Source of the DNA: Halichondria panicea
Taxonomy: Eukaryota; Porifera; Demospongiae; Suberitida; Halichondriidae
Assembly (NCBI RefSeq): GCF_963675165.1
Contig: NC_087379.1
Coordinates: 4,295,442 to 4,359,441 of the forward strand
Direction of reading: 5' to 3'
DNA length: 64,000 nucleotides
A model generated the notes under the pieces. It saw only the letters and a program-made list of their open reading frames with translations, did no database searches and was not told where the DNA came from. Each line of letters opens with the position of its first letter. Position 1 is the stretch's first letter. The position numbers and the translations under genes were made by a program. Below, piece by piece: positions 1-11,172 of this stretch.

Positions 1-1245
1 GGCTGACGCGTCAAATACAGCCCTGATCTTCGTAGTCGTACTGTGCTCCTTGTGAACAGCATGCATTGGCAAATAAAACACATCTTCATTTTGTTTCTGT
101 AAATCAGCAACTGGAACAATTTCAGCATGATTCAGGTCCATATATTCTTCCATGACAGCAGCAAATTGTGAGAATTGTTCCTTGGAGCGTAAGGTCTTTT
201 CTAGGGATAGAAATCTGCGGACGGCTTGTGCTCTGGATTCTCTAATCGATTTGGCATGTAGATCCTTGGGAAGTGGGACAATAAATCGACCAGTTTCTCT
301 ACGAGAGTGGTTTCTTTCAAATTGGTGAACAACAGTGCGTTCTTGTGGGGAGAAGTTTGATCCAGTTTTGGTGCTTTCTTCTATTTCCCAGAACTTTCTC
401 AGGATGTCATCACCAGAGGTAACAGATACATGGTAATTAGTGATCTTGTCAGGAGTAGTGGAGAGTTTTCCTGTCTTTCCAGCAAGTACCCAGCCGAATG
501 CCGTTTCAAATGCCACAGGGGATATTGATCCAGTTGGTCCCTTCCGCCGGCCCTGCAGTAACACCTCAGTGTAAATATCAACTCCAAGAAGTATGTCAAT
601 TCTTCCAGGTTGGCCAAAGTCTGGGTCAGAGAGGTTCAAATCGGATAGGTGCTCCCATTTCGAATCAAATGGAGTGGGTTGCACTGGTAAGTCACAGGTG
701 ACCCTTGGGACCACTATCGCAGTGACTGGCATCTTTTCATTTGGTGAATCAGTCGGTGAGATATAGAAAGTGGAGACTGAGTGCAGTGGGGAGTTGTGAG
801 ATATTCCCGCTATTCCAGTGATCTCAAGATTCTTCGATGATCTTTGTAAGTTGAGAGATTGCACCAATCGTTGCGACACAAACGAGATTGATGAACCAGT
901 GTCCAGTAGACCACGTGCTCTGATCTGAGAACCATTGGGAGCATGGATTAACACTTGGCAGGTCATTAAAAGCGTATGTGAGCCCGATCCAACCTGTCCA
1001 ACATTAGTAGATACAACGCTGGCTGTGAGAGATTGCTCGATCGTTGGAGGGTCCTTGGTGGTTGACTGTGAGTCAGGAGGTTTAGCATCAGGAGGTTTAG
1101 CATCAGTGTGCAACAAAGTATGATGAGTTTTTTGACACTTTTTACACCGATGAATACTTGTGCAGTTTCTCGCCATGTGTCCTGTTCTGAAGCAGTTCAG
1201 GCATAAGTTGTTGGAACGGATAGTTAGCAGCATTTTGTCATGGGG
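1..1245 (-). CDS. BEL/Pao pol, 5' part (zinc knuckle, protease, start of RT), runs off the window
   Basis: Reads on the minus strand from about 1245 to base 1 without a stop and leaves the window. In order it shows a CCHC knuckle (CLNCFRTGHMARNC, about 1160-1205), an aspartic protease with LLDTGSSISFVS (about 875-915) and ILLGVDIY (about 570-600), and at the edge KIRAVFDASA, the motif that opens BEL/Pao reverse transcriptases. In this family the protease (DUF1758-type) cuts the Gag-Pol polyprotein and the RT copies the RNA. The frame differs from gag by one base, with the switch near 1235-1250; it could be programmed frameshifting or decay. RT core, RNase H and integrase should lie just outside the window. 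The family call is sure; whether the element is active cannot be judged. Confidence 0.88.
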
Positions 1246-2310
1246 TATAGGTTCTTGAACTTGGGGCAAGTGTATAAAGGATGTTTCTCAGTCTTGCACA
1301 CGACACAAACAGTAGCATTCACCTCAGACACATGTCCGATATGAGATGGAATCAATCTGGGTGGTTTTCTTGAGTCGTTTCGAACATGTTTTCTTTCTTG
1401 GGTAGAGCAGGTCTCTGCAGCTTGGGCATGGAGGTTGAGAAATTCCAATATAGCCTGGTAATGAGGTACGCTTTTTGTGGCTTGGCTAGTCTTTTGCCAT
1501 TCAAACATGGTAGTTTGGTCGAGCTTTAGTTCCATCATGGATGTGATGAAGGCTCCAGAGGGATCTTGGTCCATCGCCTTGAGGGCGCGCAGATGTTGTT
1601 GAACGGTATCGTGAAGACGTCTCAATTCTTTGCCAGAACCATCTTTAAGACTTGGGGCTTCACATATCTTCTGGACGTGGGTTTGATGAATTAGCCTTGG
1701 TCGGTCGTATCTCGCCTTGAGCGATGCAATTGCTTCCAAGTACTGATCACCCGATTGCGACAATCCTTCTATGACTGCCTTTGCAGATCCATCCTTCAGG
1801 GAATGGCGAAGATAGGCCAGTTTCTCAGCATTGCTAACGTCCCTGCGGCTGTGTATGGACACATCAAACTGTTCCCAGAATGTTTGCCAACTGAGCAGGT
1901 CACCATTGAATGTAGCTATTTCAATTTTGGGAAGATTGACTCCACGAGTCGGAGTTTCTGGTGTGGTAGGGACGAGAGCTTCTGTACTAGGGCTGTAGAG
2001 AAGCCTCTTCACGGTGACAGACATGTCAAATATCAATTTCTCCTGCCTCTTGATAGTATCATTTAGGGGGTCAGAGTCGTCCACGGTGATCGATATCACG
2101 TTGTTGCGAATGTCAAATAGTTCTCGCTTGAATTCCATGAGTTGTTCTTGGTAGAGGTGCACTAACGGTACGTCATTTGGGTCGGCAGCGAGTGTAGAGA
2201 TATCGTCTCCTATGGCAGTGAGTTTTGCCTGCAGTTGTGCCAACTGGCGTAGAGCCAAAGTACGTCCATCAGTGACAGCCGAGATTGGTGCCGTTGACAG
2301 CACTTGTAGC
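1224..2310 (-). CDS. BEL/Pao Gag, C-terminal two thirds (DUF1759-like)
   Basis: An open frame of about 360 codons. The block LPKIEIATFNGDLLSWQTFW followed by a run like AEKLAYLRHSL is the signature of the DUF1759 Gag-like domain of BEL/Pao elements. A Cys-rich stretch (CVVCKTEKHPLYTCP) stands near the C-terminus just before the frame switch into the zinc-knuckle and protease frame. Gag packages the element RNA in cytoplasmic particles. There is no true start codon at the 5' end of this piece because the gene is interrupted at 2311-2983 by a transposon; the N-terminal part continues at 2984-3256. Confidence 0.87.
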
Positions 2311-2315
2311 CTAAT

Positions 2316-2978
2316 CAGTGGCGTAGCCAGAGGGGGGCAGAGGGTGCTCCAGCACCCCCCTCTGGCCTCAGACTCTGCTCCACAAGTTCCTTAGCTAAGC
2401 TATACATGTAGCTAGCTAGCTAGCTGATATGAGCTCTTATGTTGCGATCAACTCAAAACTCCACCTCCAACTAGCTAGCTCCACCTCCAAATTTCATTCC
2501 AGCCAGTGCACATGCGCAAAGCCACGTGGGCTGAGCAGACCAAGGTCCCCCACAGAGTTGCAGACTATTCAGCAGCTATCACCATCATCATCATGTCACT
2601 CTTTCAGTTGAGCCCAGTTCACAGAGCAGCACTGCAAAACTGCAAGTGGCTTGCCACCCTGTCCTGCTAATTCACAAGCAGAACCTGGTTAGCAGCTGCA
2701 TGATTTAATTGTCACAACTCAAAACAATGCATTTTATAGGACATAATTCAGATGAAGATGTGGCTTAACCACCAGTACCCTCAAAGCAGCAGTACCCTCA
2801 TTTCTTTAGCCAGATTGCGTTAGAATCAATCTCAGAGCATGTAACAACAAAAATTTTCTGGGGGAGTGCCCCCAGACCCCCCCCGTTGGGGCGTATTTTG
2901 CACCGCCGGAGCGCACTGGTAATTCAGACAATCCATTCATCCAGCACCCCCCTCTCTCAAATCCTGGCTACGCCCCTG
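2316..2978. mobile_element. Non-autonomous TIR element, CAGTGGCGTAGCC family, 5-bp TSD, inside BEL gag
   Basis: Starts CAGTGGCGTAGCCAGA and ends TCCTGGCTACGCCCCTG, flanked by CTAAT at 2311-2315 and 2979-2983. Removing it with one TSD copy restores the Gag reading frame, so the boundaries are exact. A second copy of the same sequence, in the opposite orientation, forms the ends of the element at 8174-18998. There is no coding capacity. TIRs of this kind with 5-bp TSDs suggest a hAT5-like source, but that is only a guess. Confidence 0.9.
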
Positions 2979-2983
2979 CTAAT

Positions 2984-3256
2984 AGTCAAGTCAGTTACAT
3001 CTTCATCGTGACGGTCCAGTTCTTCTTGTTCAGGTACTGTAGCTTCGTCACTTTCCAAGGCATCAATAATGGCCATGTGATGACTTCTGTAGTCAGCATC
3101 GTAGGTCTCTAGCCTTTTCAAAAGTTGTGCAGCATGGCTCACAACAATAATTATGATCGTGTTCTGCTGCCTCCAAATCATTGGTCTTGTTTCCAAGCTT
3201 AGTTATGGACGATTTTGTTACTCCTCTTCTTCGTCGAAGGGTTGGTAAGTCAGCCA
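2984..3256 (-). CDS. BEL/Pao Gag, N-terminal part
   Basis: The ATG at 3254-3256 (minus) opens a basic stretch beginning MADLPTLRRRRGVTKSS. A one-base frame change near 3140-3165 switches to the frame that reads LLKRLETYDADYRSHHM and an acidic segment (DEATVPEQEELDRHDEDVTD). That second frame meets the downstream Gag frame exactly if the transposon at 2316-2978 and one copy of its 5-bp TSD are ignored, which shows that both pieces belong to one gene. The start was chosen because it is the first ATG after the leader and begins a typical basic Gag N-terminus. Confidence 0.7.
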
Positions 3257-3616
3257 TTGCAGTGAAAGGCTGGTGTGGTTTGAGTCTGAGAATGAGTTTG
3301 TATCACTGTTCGTATCAACGTAGTGCACCTTTGTGCAGCTAGACAAATGAGCACCTTTGTGCAGTGGATTTGCACCTGTGTGCTAGTCGAACAAATCAAT
3401 GCACCCTTGTGCAGTCGATAGATGAACACCTTTGTGTAGTGGATTACACCTTTGTGTTAGTCGAACAAATCGAACAAATCAAAACAAATCGATGCACCTT
3501 TGTGCAGTTAGACAGACAAGCACCCTTGTGCAGTGGATTGCAGCTGGTCGAGTCGTCGAAGTCAATAGAGAAGATTGCAACGAAGAACCAGTGATAAACA
3601 GCTTGATTCTCTGCGT
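3257..3616 (-). repeat. BEL leader with about eight TGCACCTTTGTGCA-type palindromes
   Basis: Between the probable primer site and gag, the motif (T)GCACCTTTGTGCAG recurs about eight times (near 3322, 3350, 3371, 3399, 3424, 3447, 3494, 3519). It is separated by stretches like TAGTCGAACAAATC. Each copy is a short inverted repeat (TGCAC...GTGCA). The position corresponds to the untranslated leader of the element. Confidence 0.7.
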
Positions 3617-3634
3617 ATCCGGTTCGAAGGACCA
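3617..3634 (-). other. Candidate primer-binding site of the BEL element
   Basis: On the minus strand this reads TGGTCCTTCGAACCGGAT. It begins with TGG, lies just downstream of the probable LTR end, and resembles the sequence I remember after BEL LTRs. The priming tRNA was not identified. Confidence 0.5.
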
Positions 3635-3638
3635 TAAA

Positions 3639-3953
3639 TGTTGGATTCTTCTTGCAACCATACAGACTAGACTATTACTATTGTTGAGATTGACTGCCAA
3701 TAAACATTTTTATATTTCATATAGATCTAGTAAATTCACAATAAGGGGATAGTACCAGCAAACTATACAAAGACAGCAACTCAAAAACCAACAACTAAAA
3801 AGGTAATGGATGGACAACTATTTATAAGAGTCAGGTCCCAGGGGGTGATGAGAATATTTCTAGAGAAACAAGGATGCATGATCAATGTGAGAATAAACAA
3901 CCACAAAGAAAAACTGTGAATTACACAACAGCGTAAATGCATGGGTATGACAC
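3639..3953 (-). repeat. Probable 5' LTR of the BEL element
   Basis: On the minus strand the segment starts TGTCATACCC and ends CCAACA just before the primer site. It contains a TATA box (CTTATAAATAG, about 3820-3835). The partner LTR is outside the window, so the outer boundary is inferred from the TG...CA rule only. Short AGGATAGAAC repeats follow at 3970-4010. Confidence 0.5.
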
Positions 3954-4030
3954 ATGATAAATAGTACATCAGGATAAAACAGGATAGAACAGGATAGAAC
4001 AGGATAAATCATGAACAATCACGCCAGTAC

Positions 4031-4130
4031 ACATGCCAACAGGATGCATGGCATATATTGCACTCAGCCCTCGGGGCTTACGCCCTCGTGCTTCAGTGCA
4101 ATATATTCCATACATCCCTTGTGCCCGTGT
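4031..4130. repeat. Palindrome with CTCGGGGC centre
   Basis: Imperfect inverted repeat with arms of about 38 bp (GCATATATTGCACTCAG against CTTCAGTGCAATATATTCC). The centre is rich in CCCTCGGGGCTTACGCCCTCG-like sequence. Same design as 4641-4790 and 6741-6853. Confidence 0.7.
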
Positions 4131-4640
4131 TATAACTATAACTTAGAAAATGCTTGTAGTAATACTGCAATCTGATAGGTCACTGAGAGGTCCATTATTT
4201 CACTTATGGACCTGAGGTCTTCTAAGTAGGTCTATTATACTGATTATGCCTACAGGCAAGATGATGTCAAGATTAACTTGTATGGAACATGGCAACATCA
4301 CACAGTTTATGTTGAAGTCATAGTAACGATGATACAGTGCATCATTAAAAATTAATTTTTTTAAGTTTTGGGTTCTGCAGTGCCGCTTTGCAGCTTTTAT
4401 CTCTCTCTTGCAGCTACAATAGCTAGTGCTCTAGTGCAGAGCTAACTACTATGACAATAGCAACTTTTTATTTGCAATGCGTGATTCTCAAGAAACAGAA
4501 ACTGCCTTCATCAATGTGAGTTTTTTTATGTAGACTAGCCAGAGCAAAGCTTTAACGTTGCTTGAGGCTTGTAGAAACTCTTGGTTTCAGAGTCTTCTTT
4601 GTGTTAATATAGCCTAGCTTGCTTAGCACTATTCTAAACC

Positions 4641-4790
4641 AGTTATAGGCCTCGTCAACGGTCACTATGGAGTTTTGAGACCCTCAGGCCCTTAGTAGCA
4701 CCCTCGCTACGCTCGAGATGCTACAGCCTCGGGCCTTCAGGTCTCAAAACCCCATAGAGACCTTGGACTCAGTCTATAACTATTATATAA
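4641..4790. repeat. Palindrome, second of the CTCGGGC-centred set
   Basis: Arms AGTTATAGGCCTCG and CGAGTCTATAACT-like sequence pair over about 60 bp each. The inner part is GTTTTGAGACCCTCAGGCCC against GGGCCTTCAGGTCTCAAAAC, with a CCTCGCTACGCTCGAG centre. The stretch 4791-5111 is AT-rich with a TAGC simple repeat at 5062-5090 and holds nothing else I recognise. Confidence 0.75.
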
Positions 4791-5111
4791 TTACTTCCCC
4801 CAGGCACTATTCTTATAATCTACTTCCAGCAGATTTGAATTGATATGATGCATTTTGACAAAATTTGGTACATTGCACGCAATAAAATTCAAAAATGTTG
4901 TGTAAGCTTGACAGTATTGAAGACTGAACTAGCTGAAGCCTGTAGTCAAATTCTTGCTCTGTGCTTTCTCAGTAGTTATGGCTGTGGCTCAGAAGTAGAG
5001 GATTACAAGTAGACTGTGGTGTTGTTGACAATAACAGACTAGTTCAGAGTTACAGTACAGGTACGTAGCTAGCTAGCTAGCTAGCTACTAGTTGGGCGGA
5101 GTCCAACCAAC

Positions 5112-6493
5112 CAAAGATATAGGAAGGGAAGAATTGGCAACGGTAGAAAATTTGAAGCTATCTGTGACACGCTACGTCATTGGAATGTATCACTTTGCCT
5201 CTACTTTTGTTGCCTCCAAACTATGGCAATAAAAATAACAGAGAGAACAAGTCCTTATTAACTCTGAAAGAAGTCATTGATGACAGATGCAAGTTGACAT
5301 CCCAAGAATCTGCCTCATGTTAAATACTGAGAGGGATTCTCAAAGTCAACAAGAAAGAGATAAGCTCAGAAACAACACTTTAATACTTAGACAATACTGC
5401 TTGTGTTCATGTCCATTCTCACATTTGATACAAGCTCTGGGCTTGTATGCACAAGAACTAGATAACATAGATAGACTGATAGTACTGTAGCCATTATCAA
5501 TATTCTCTGTAACATGTTCTGTACGACATTTTATTAATACCAAATTTTAATAAATTATCAACATTTCACAAGTCATATAAACTGCCATAATAAGCTGCAT
5601 AATGAACTGCTACTGCTGCTACTGCATGAGGTAGAGCTGGTGCTATACAACTGTACAGGTCTTTTGCATGTAACAAAGTCTTTCATTTCGTTTTTTAATA
5701 TGTAGCCCAAAATAGTCAATCAACTCTTCCTTCTTCAGCTTCATAAATTTCTTCCAGCATACTGATTACTGTACGATGAAGATCTAATAGTATGACTGTG
5801 TATGTGGGGGGGGGGGGGGCATATGAATGAGTTAGTAAAACACTGTGGCACTGACCTGGAGCTTTCTATCCCAGTTCTGTTTCTTACTATATAAGCCGAT
5901 AATCAGGCCTTACACCTCCAGTCATATTTTCTGCAACTGACAAAAATTTGAAGCACAAAACCTGTACCAGTTGATGGACCTGACATTGATAAACACTCTC
6001 ATGAAGTCAGTATATTTTAAAAGCATGTGTGTTTCTTAAAAAGGGAGCATAAAACTTCAGATGAAATAAGCCATACTCAACACTACAACACATTCTAAAT
6101 GGTATGAATAGGCAATTTTTGCCTTTCAGTAGATCAACCTACATACATACAACCAGGAAAACTTGAAGAATAGTAATATGGATGAGTACTGTTTCTTAAA
6201 AAGGGATCAAATCTTGTAAAATTGTAGTTTTTCTGTAGTAAAAAGTCTTTGTTTCTTTAGTTTTACAAACTGGCAAGATAATCTAACTCTAAATAAAGCA
6301 CAACATCAGTGTAACACCATGAGAGGTCATGAGGCACTAAAGGAAGACCACAACAGACTTTTTCTGCTTTTTGCGGGCATTCTGGCAGGAAAACAGGCGA
6401 GTCACGGATGGTTTCATTACAAAACTGCAGAAACACATGTAAAATGATCACGTGAACCACTTCCGTTGCCAACCCTTCCCTCCTATATCTATG
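5112..6493. mobile_element. CATAGAT-family TIR element, 7-bp TSD
   Basis: Ends CAAAGATATAGGAAGGG at the left and CCCTCCTATATCTATG at the right, flanked by AACCAAC at 5105-5111 and 6494-6500. Next to the ends both sides carry TTGGCAACGG. The interior holds short unconvincing frames and a 13-base G run near 5805. Other copies of the same ends occur at 11091-18579, 19550-20009, 37444-45345 and 61008-61399. Confidence 0.8.
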
Positions 6494-6740
6494 AACCAAC
6501 TAGCTAGCTACATGTACAAACCTCGCAGCTGCATTTAGTGGTGGGCGGGTCTGGTCAAAGTTTATGCATGGCTTCCAGCTAGCTGAACCTAGCTAGCTAG
6601 CTCATGTAGCTCCACAGTAGTACTGCTAGTTCTATGCCTGTAACTGTTCTAACTGCATAATTCTGAGGCTGTGAGAGCAAGTTTGACTGTCTCCACTGAT
6701 GTTCAAATGACTGTTTTGCTGTTTTTGCAGTAAATAAATC

Positions 6741-6853
6741 AGTTGTTGACTGGTTGCCTAGTAATTATGGTTTATAAACAACCTCATCCTCGGGCTGCGC
6801 CCTCGGTATTGGTTGTTTATAAGCAATAATTACTAGTCAACCAGTCAATAACT
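6741..6853. repeat. Palindrome, third of the CTCGGGC-centred set
   Basis: Arms AGTTGTTGACTGGTTG...TTATAAACAACC and GGTTGTTTATAAGC...CAACCAGTCAATAACT surround CCTCGGGCTGCGCCCTCGG. Near-perfect pairing over about 45 bp per arm. Confidence 0.8.
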
Positions 6854-7534
6854 ATAACTTCTATCTTCATGTTTTGAAGGTCCTGAGGAAAGCAATACAC
6901 GGCACATCGTTGCAGTATGCATATTTTCCTTATATGGTAGTATTTGTTTTGGAGGCTTCCAACATTCCACTTGTTGTCAGACGGATACCAGTCTCTTTCT
7001 TGATGGCCAAGTATATACTGGGAATCGCTTCCTGTATCTCGAAACAATTGCCCACATCCACAGCATCTTTTAATCCTATTGTTCAGCTGCATAATGAAAA
7101 ATGGCTTATCAGACCTGATTACAGCTGTTTTCTGGGAAAGGTGTGTTCTGCTTGTTGCCAAGCATTTGAGAGAGGATAGAGTGTAGTTAATCATCTTGAC
7201 CTAATGGGGGTTGGTTTCGTTGAGGAGCAAGTGAGTTGAGAGATGACGCAATGACATTGCTAGAATGCAGAATGATGTTGTTAGTAGTGACTGGAACAGT
7301 TGGTTTCGTCATACAGGTATTGGTAGTATTGGATTTATCACTAAACGGAATTCGATCTGTCTTCTGCTCCAATGGGATATGTACTGGAGCGCCGTACTTT
7401 CTTCTAGAAGGTTTCTTTTGACCAGCATGCTTATACGTTCCATGATAAACTGCACTTGTGAGATTTACCTTATTGGAAGTCGAACAATGAAACCATGTTA
7501 TGTAGTTCCTTAGCTGTTTGCAGTTTTCAGCCAC
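6817..7534 (-). pseudogene. Relic of an unknown element protein with a C-x2-C ... H-x4-C zinc module
   Basis: Two minus-strand frames overlap by a few bases at about 7187-7194 and seem to be one gene broken by a frameshift. The upstream frame (7534-7187) is polar and Ser/Thr/Pro-rich. The downstream frame (7194-6820) reads FIMQLNNRIKRCCGCGQLF, then ILGHQERDWYP and YYHIRKICIL, a likely zinc-binding module. I remember similar C-terminal modules in uncharacterised sponge and coral proteins near transposons, but cannot name the family. No function is assigned. 7535-8168 shows nothing recognisable except a TAGC simple repeat near 7682. Confidence 0.4.
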
Positions 7535-8677
7535 TGCAAGACAATGTGCACAAATGTTACTATTAAAGTTTACCTATGTAAAAGGGAATCTGCTTTCTAG
7601 CAAGTCAGCTTACTTCACATTCTCCACAAAGTTGGTAAAAGGACTGTCTGACTCCGACTCCGAATAGTAGGATTCTGCCATAGCTAGCTAGCTAGCAGAG
7701 CTGTAGCAGTAGAAAATACCACGTGGATCATAATTTTATGCAGACATGTGATTGGCTACCGTAAGGCCATAAGGCCATGTTTTCAGTTCACCCCGTCTGC
7801 AATAGCCTCACGAATTAGCCGCCCCTGAGGTCTGAAATCGAGGCTAGATACATGCATGAAAAGATGAATAGATCAAGCTTGAGCCCCGCCCTGAGCCTTA
7901 GGAAATCAACTCCACAGAAGGAGCCAACGAAGGAGAGTCCCTTTAATATGTAGAGAGCTTTGTCCCTCCAGGAATCTCCAATTTGGCAAATAACTGCTAT
8001 GCGTGTATCATGCTCGCTAAACATTGTATTATGGATGTAGCCGCAACTATATGTGCGGAGCACAGTACACATCATTGTTCTCATGAAGGTAAACATATTA
8101 TAAAACAGAGATAGCCAATGGGTATCCATGCATGGTGTGTGATAGAAAAAGTGGACTGTTTGATGAGGGAGTACAGGGGCATAGCCAGGATTTGAGAGAG
8201 GGGGATGCTGGATGAAGGAATTACCAGTGCGCTCTGTGCACTGGCGGTGCAAAATGCGCCCCAACGTCTGGGGGCACTCCCCCAGAAAATTTTTGTTGTT
8301 ACATATGCTCTGAGATTGATTCTAACGCAATCTGGCTAAAGAAATGAGGGTACTGCTGCTTTGAGGGTACTTACTGGTGGTTAAGCCACATCATGTCCTA
8401 TAAAATGTTGAGTTGTGACAATTAAATCATGCAGCTGCTAATCAGGTTCTGCTTGTGAATTAGCAAGACAGGGTGGCAAGCCACTTGCAGTTGCAGTGCT
8501 GCTCTGTGAACTGGGCTCAACTGAAAAATACTCAAAGAGTGACATGATAATGATGGTGATAGCTGCTGAACAGTTCTGCAACTCTGTGGGGGCTTTGCGC
8601 ATGTGCACTGAATATTTGGAGGTGGAGCTAGCTAGTTGGAGGTGGAGTTTTAAGTTGATCATGCACAAATAGGTAGC

Positions 8678-9107
8678 CAGAGGAGGCTGGAACCACTTGA
8701 CCTTAGCTAATTAAGGTCACTAATTGGATTTATCCAAACTTTTCTTGCAGACTACTTCAAGCCTTGTTTTTAGTGTCTATCAGTTTAAAAAACGTTATTT
8801 TTCAGGGGGGTCAAATTTTATTTTTGCTAATTTTGCTCAAAAGCAGAGATACAAGTCTCAAAGCCAGCTATGCAGTGACCTCGAGAACAAGCTGCTGCTG
8901 ATATCGAGGCTAGTGCGAGCAAGACTTTTGATTGTATCTCTGCTTCTGAGCAAAATTTCCAAAAATAAAATTTGACCCCCCCTGAAAAATAACGTTTTAA
9001 ACTGATAGACACTAAAAACTAGGCTTGAAGTAGTCTGCAAGAGAAGTTTGGATAAATCCAATTAGTGACCTTAATTAGCTAAGGTCCAGTGGTTCCAGCC
9101 TCCTCTG
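8678..9107. mobile_element. Palindromic TIR element, perfect 9-bp TSD
   Basis: CAGAGGAGGCTGGAACCACT at the left and AGTGGTTCCAGCCTCCTCTG at the right, with inverted arms of roughly 190 bp that are nearly identical. Flanked by ATAGGTAGC at 8669-8677 and 9108-9116. It has no coding frame; the two arms differ only at scattered bases, so the insertion is young. Related ends (ACCACTTGACC) occur near 47690 and 63385. Confidence 0.88.
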
Positions 9108-9112
9108 ATAGG

Positions 9113-9180
9113 TAGCCTCCTTCACCGGCACTTCCCACTTCCCTAAGTGAAGTGGGAAGTGCAGCCTGGGATCGAGGCTA
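9113..9180. mobile_element. 68-bp TAGCC micro-element
   Basis: Starts TAGCCTCCTTCACCGG and ends CAGCCTGGGATCGAGGCTA around a GCACTTCCCACTTC / GAAGTGGGAAGTGC stem. Both ends fit the TAGCC group, but I see no convincing TSD here. Confidence 0.6.
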
Positions 9181-9320
9181 CTAGATAGCTAGCTTAGCTT
9201 AGCTAGTAAAAGGAACTTGTGGAGCAGAGTCTGAGGCCAGAGGGGGCTGCTGGAGCACCCTTAGCCTCGGTCCCAGGCCGATTTTTTTTTAAAACGAAGT
9301 TAAAAAATACCAGAGGCCGA

Positions 9321-9910
9321 GGTACGACATAGGTTGACCTTTTTGCTAATGAGTTACTCCCGTATTGCATTCCTGCAGCATGACAGGATGTAACACCCAC
9401 ATTTACCTAGAGGAGGTGTGGCCTCGCGTCATAATTTATCATCAAGTTTCACGGAGGAATTGTGAGTGTACGGAGAAAGAAGAGAATATACGGAAGCACA
9501 ACACCAAAACTTGCTCTCCTAGCTAGCTAAAAGACTACAAACGATCATAGTACTCACAGTAGTTATAAATAATGCCTAGCTATATCCTGTGACATAAGAA
9601 AATGAATAGCAGTCATAGTTGAAGAAATGAGCTATAAACTTACAGTGTAAGAGTTTGTTGCGCTTTCTATGGCTCCTGTGTTAATGTAACACTTATAGTA
9701 GATACTAAAATTGGTAAACTAGTAGAAAATGCCTCTTGGAGAGACTCCAGAAAAGATAAACACAAAGAACAGTAAAATAGCGCTGATGGTGCATAAAATA
9801 AAAATACCTGCTGACTCAACACAAATATCATGTGGGCGTGACATCCTGTCATGCTGCAGGAATGCAATACGGGAGTAACTCATTAGCAAAAGGTCAACCT
9901 ATGTCATACC
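9321..9910. mobile_element. Inverted-repeat element lodged between the two boxes of a TAGCC terminus
   Basis: GGTACGACATAGGTTGACC and its partner GGTCAACCTATGTCATACC begin arms of about 80 bp, including GAGTTACTCCCGTATTGCAT. It sits between the CCAGGCC and GGCCTGG boxes that other TAGCC termini keep 30-50 bp apart. No TSD was found. Confidence 0.6.
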
Positions 9911-10109
9911 TTCTCTGGAAAAATACGGCCTGGTATTGATTGTATCTGGGCGTGGCAGGAACCGGAAACTAAAGCAGAGATTCTTCACATTTTGTTTCCT
10001 GCTTTTTTTCTGTAATACTAAAGGTGTACGTAGAGGCATTTTACTCCCGTAAAAGTTACAGTAATGTAGCTCCGTGTCATGTTCTCAATTTATAGCTAGC
10101 TAGCTAACT

Positions 10110-10240
10110 ATGGCATGCAACGCGTTGTCTTGTTTGAAGCAAGATGACCTCACTCTCATGGCAGAACAGGCCCAGGCTCTCAAGCTCCTGTTTGAGGGAA
10201 GGGACGTGTTTGTCTGGTTCCCAACGGGGTATGGCAAGTC
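10110..10240 (+). pseudogene. RecQ-like helicase, N-terminal fragment
   Basis: From ATG 10110 the frame reads a Q-motif-like EQAQALKLL and the Walker A block DVFVWFPTGYGKS (motif I of RecQ-type superfamily 2 helicases). Directly after GKS the gene is cut by a segment beginning CATAGATAGTAGAGG. Motif Ia onward resumes near 18590, so the two pieces are one interrupted gene of the TAGCC element. RecQ-like enzymes unwind DNA 3' to 5' using ATP; here the gene is dead. Confidence 0.8.
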
Positions 10241-11172
10241 CATAGATAGTAGAGGGGAGGGATTGGAAACATCTCAGGTGACCAATGTATTGCCCTAGAG
10301 AATTCTGACACTATGCGTGTTGCATTCCGCAAGTGTTGATTGCGATTGATTGCGAGCAAGCTGCAAAGACAGAGGAGAAGAAACTGAAGAAAACTGCAGC
10401 AAGCACTGGCAGAGCTAGTATGTATGTACATTATCCATAGTAAATGTATGGTTTACATCATTTACCTAATTTATTTGATCATCAGAGGTCCATCTAGCAC
10501 TATTTTACATGTATTTAGCTGGGAATTTGAAGGTATGAAACTTTGTGGGGGGATATCTTGAGCTAGGAAGTAGCCATGGTTGCTTGAGAGTGATCACAGT
10601 GTAGAGGAAGCATTGAAATATGCCTTAGGCATAGCTAAGTTGAGAATTATGCTGTTAATTGTTGAATATTAACATAAAAGTGTGAAAAGAAGAATTCGTA
10701 AGTACATTTGTTTGCGGGGGAGTTGCTGATTAACAATACATTGTACAGCACTATTGTTTAGGTCTACCTATTGCCTAATGATTCCGATGTGCCTTGAGAA
10801 AAGTTTTTCCTTGCTAACCTGTATAGTTTTGGAAATATGCTAATTCAAACTTACCCGTAAATTGCTTTTCCCAGGGTACTCAGAACATCTGAGGATCTGC
10901 CAAGACCCTTTGGAAAAGTTTGGCATGCCAATGACAGGGGGAAGGGGCACTGTTATTCATTACGATTGGTCGTGCAAAAGCTGTGTAGTGACCTGATGAC
11001 GGAAATACACCACTACCTAAACGTCACAAAAATTATGTTTTGTGTTTGTAAACATCATCCCTTTTTAATGGATTACAAGCTAGGTAGGACCATAGATAGA
11101 GTAGAATAGGGATTGGAATCGGAAGTGATTCACGTGATGTTTTACAATGAAGTCTACGTAGTGGCTCTGGTA

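Noticed and set aside
1755-2066. Plus-strand frame of 103 codons
   Set aside because: Antisense to the BEL Gag domain, which has clear family motifs on the minus strand.
9321-9910. A firm TSD for this inverted-repeat element
   Set aside because: Flanks (GGCCGA against TTCTCT) do not match, so the outer boundary stays open.
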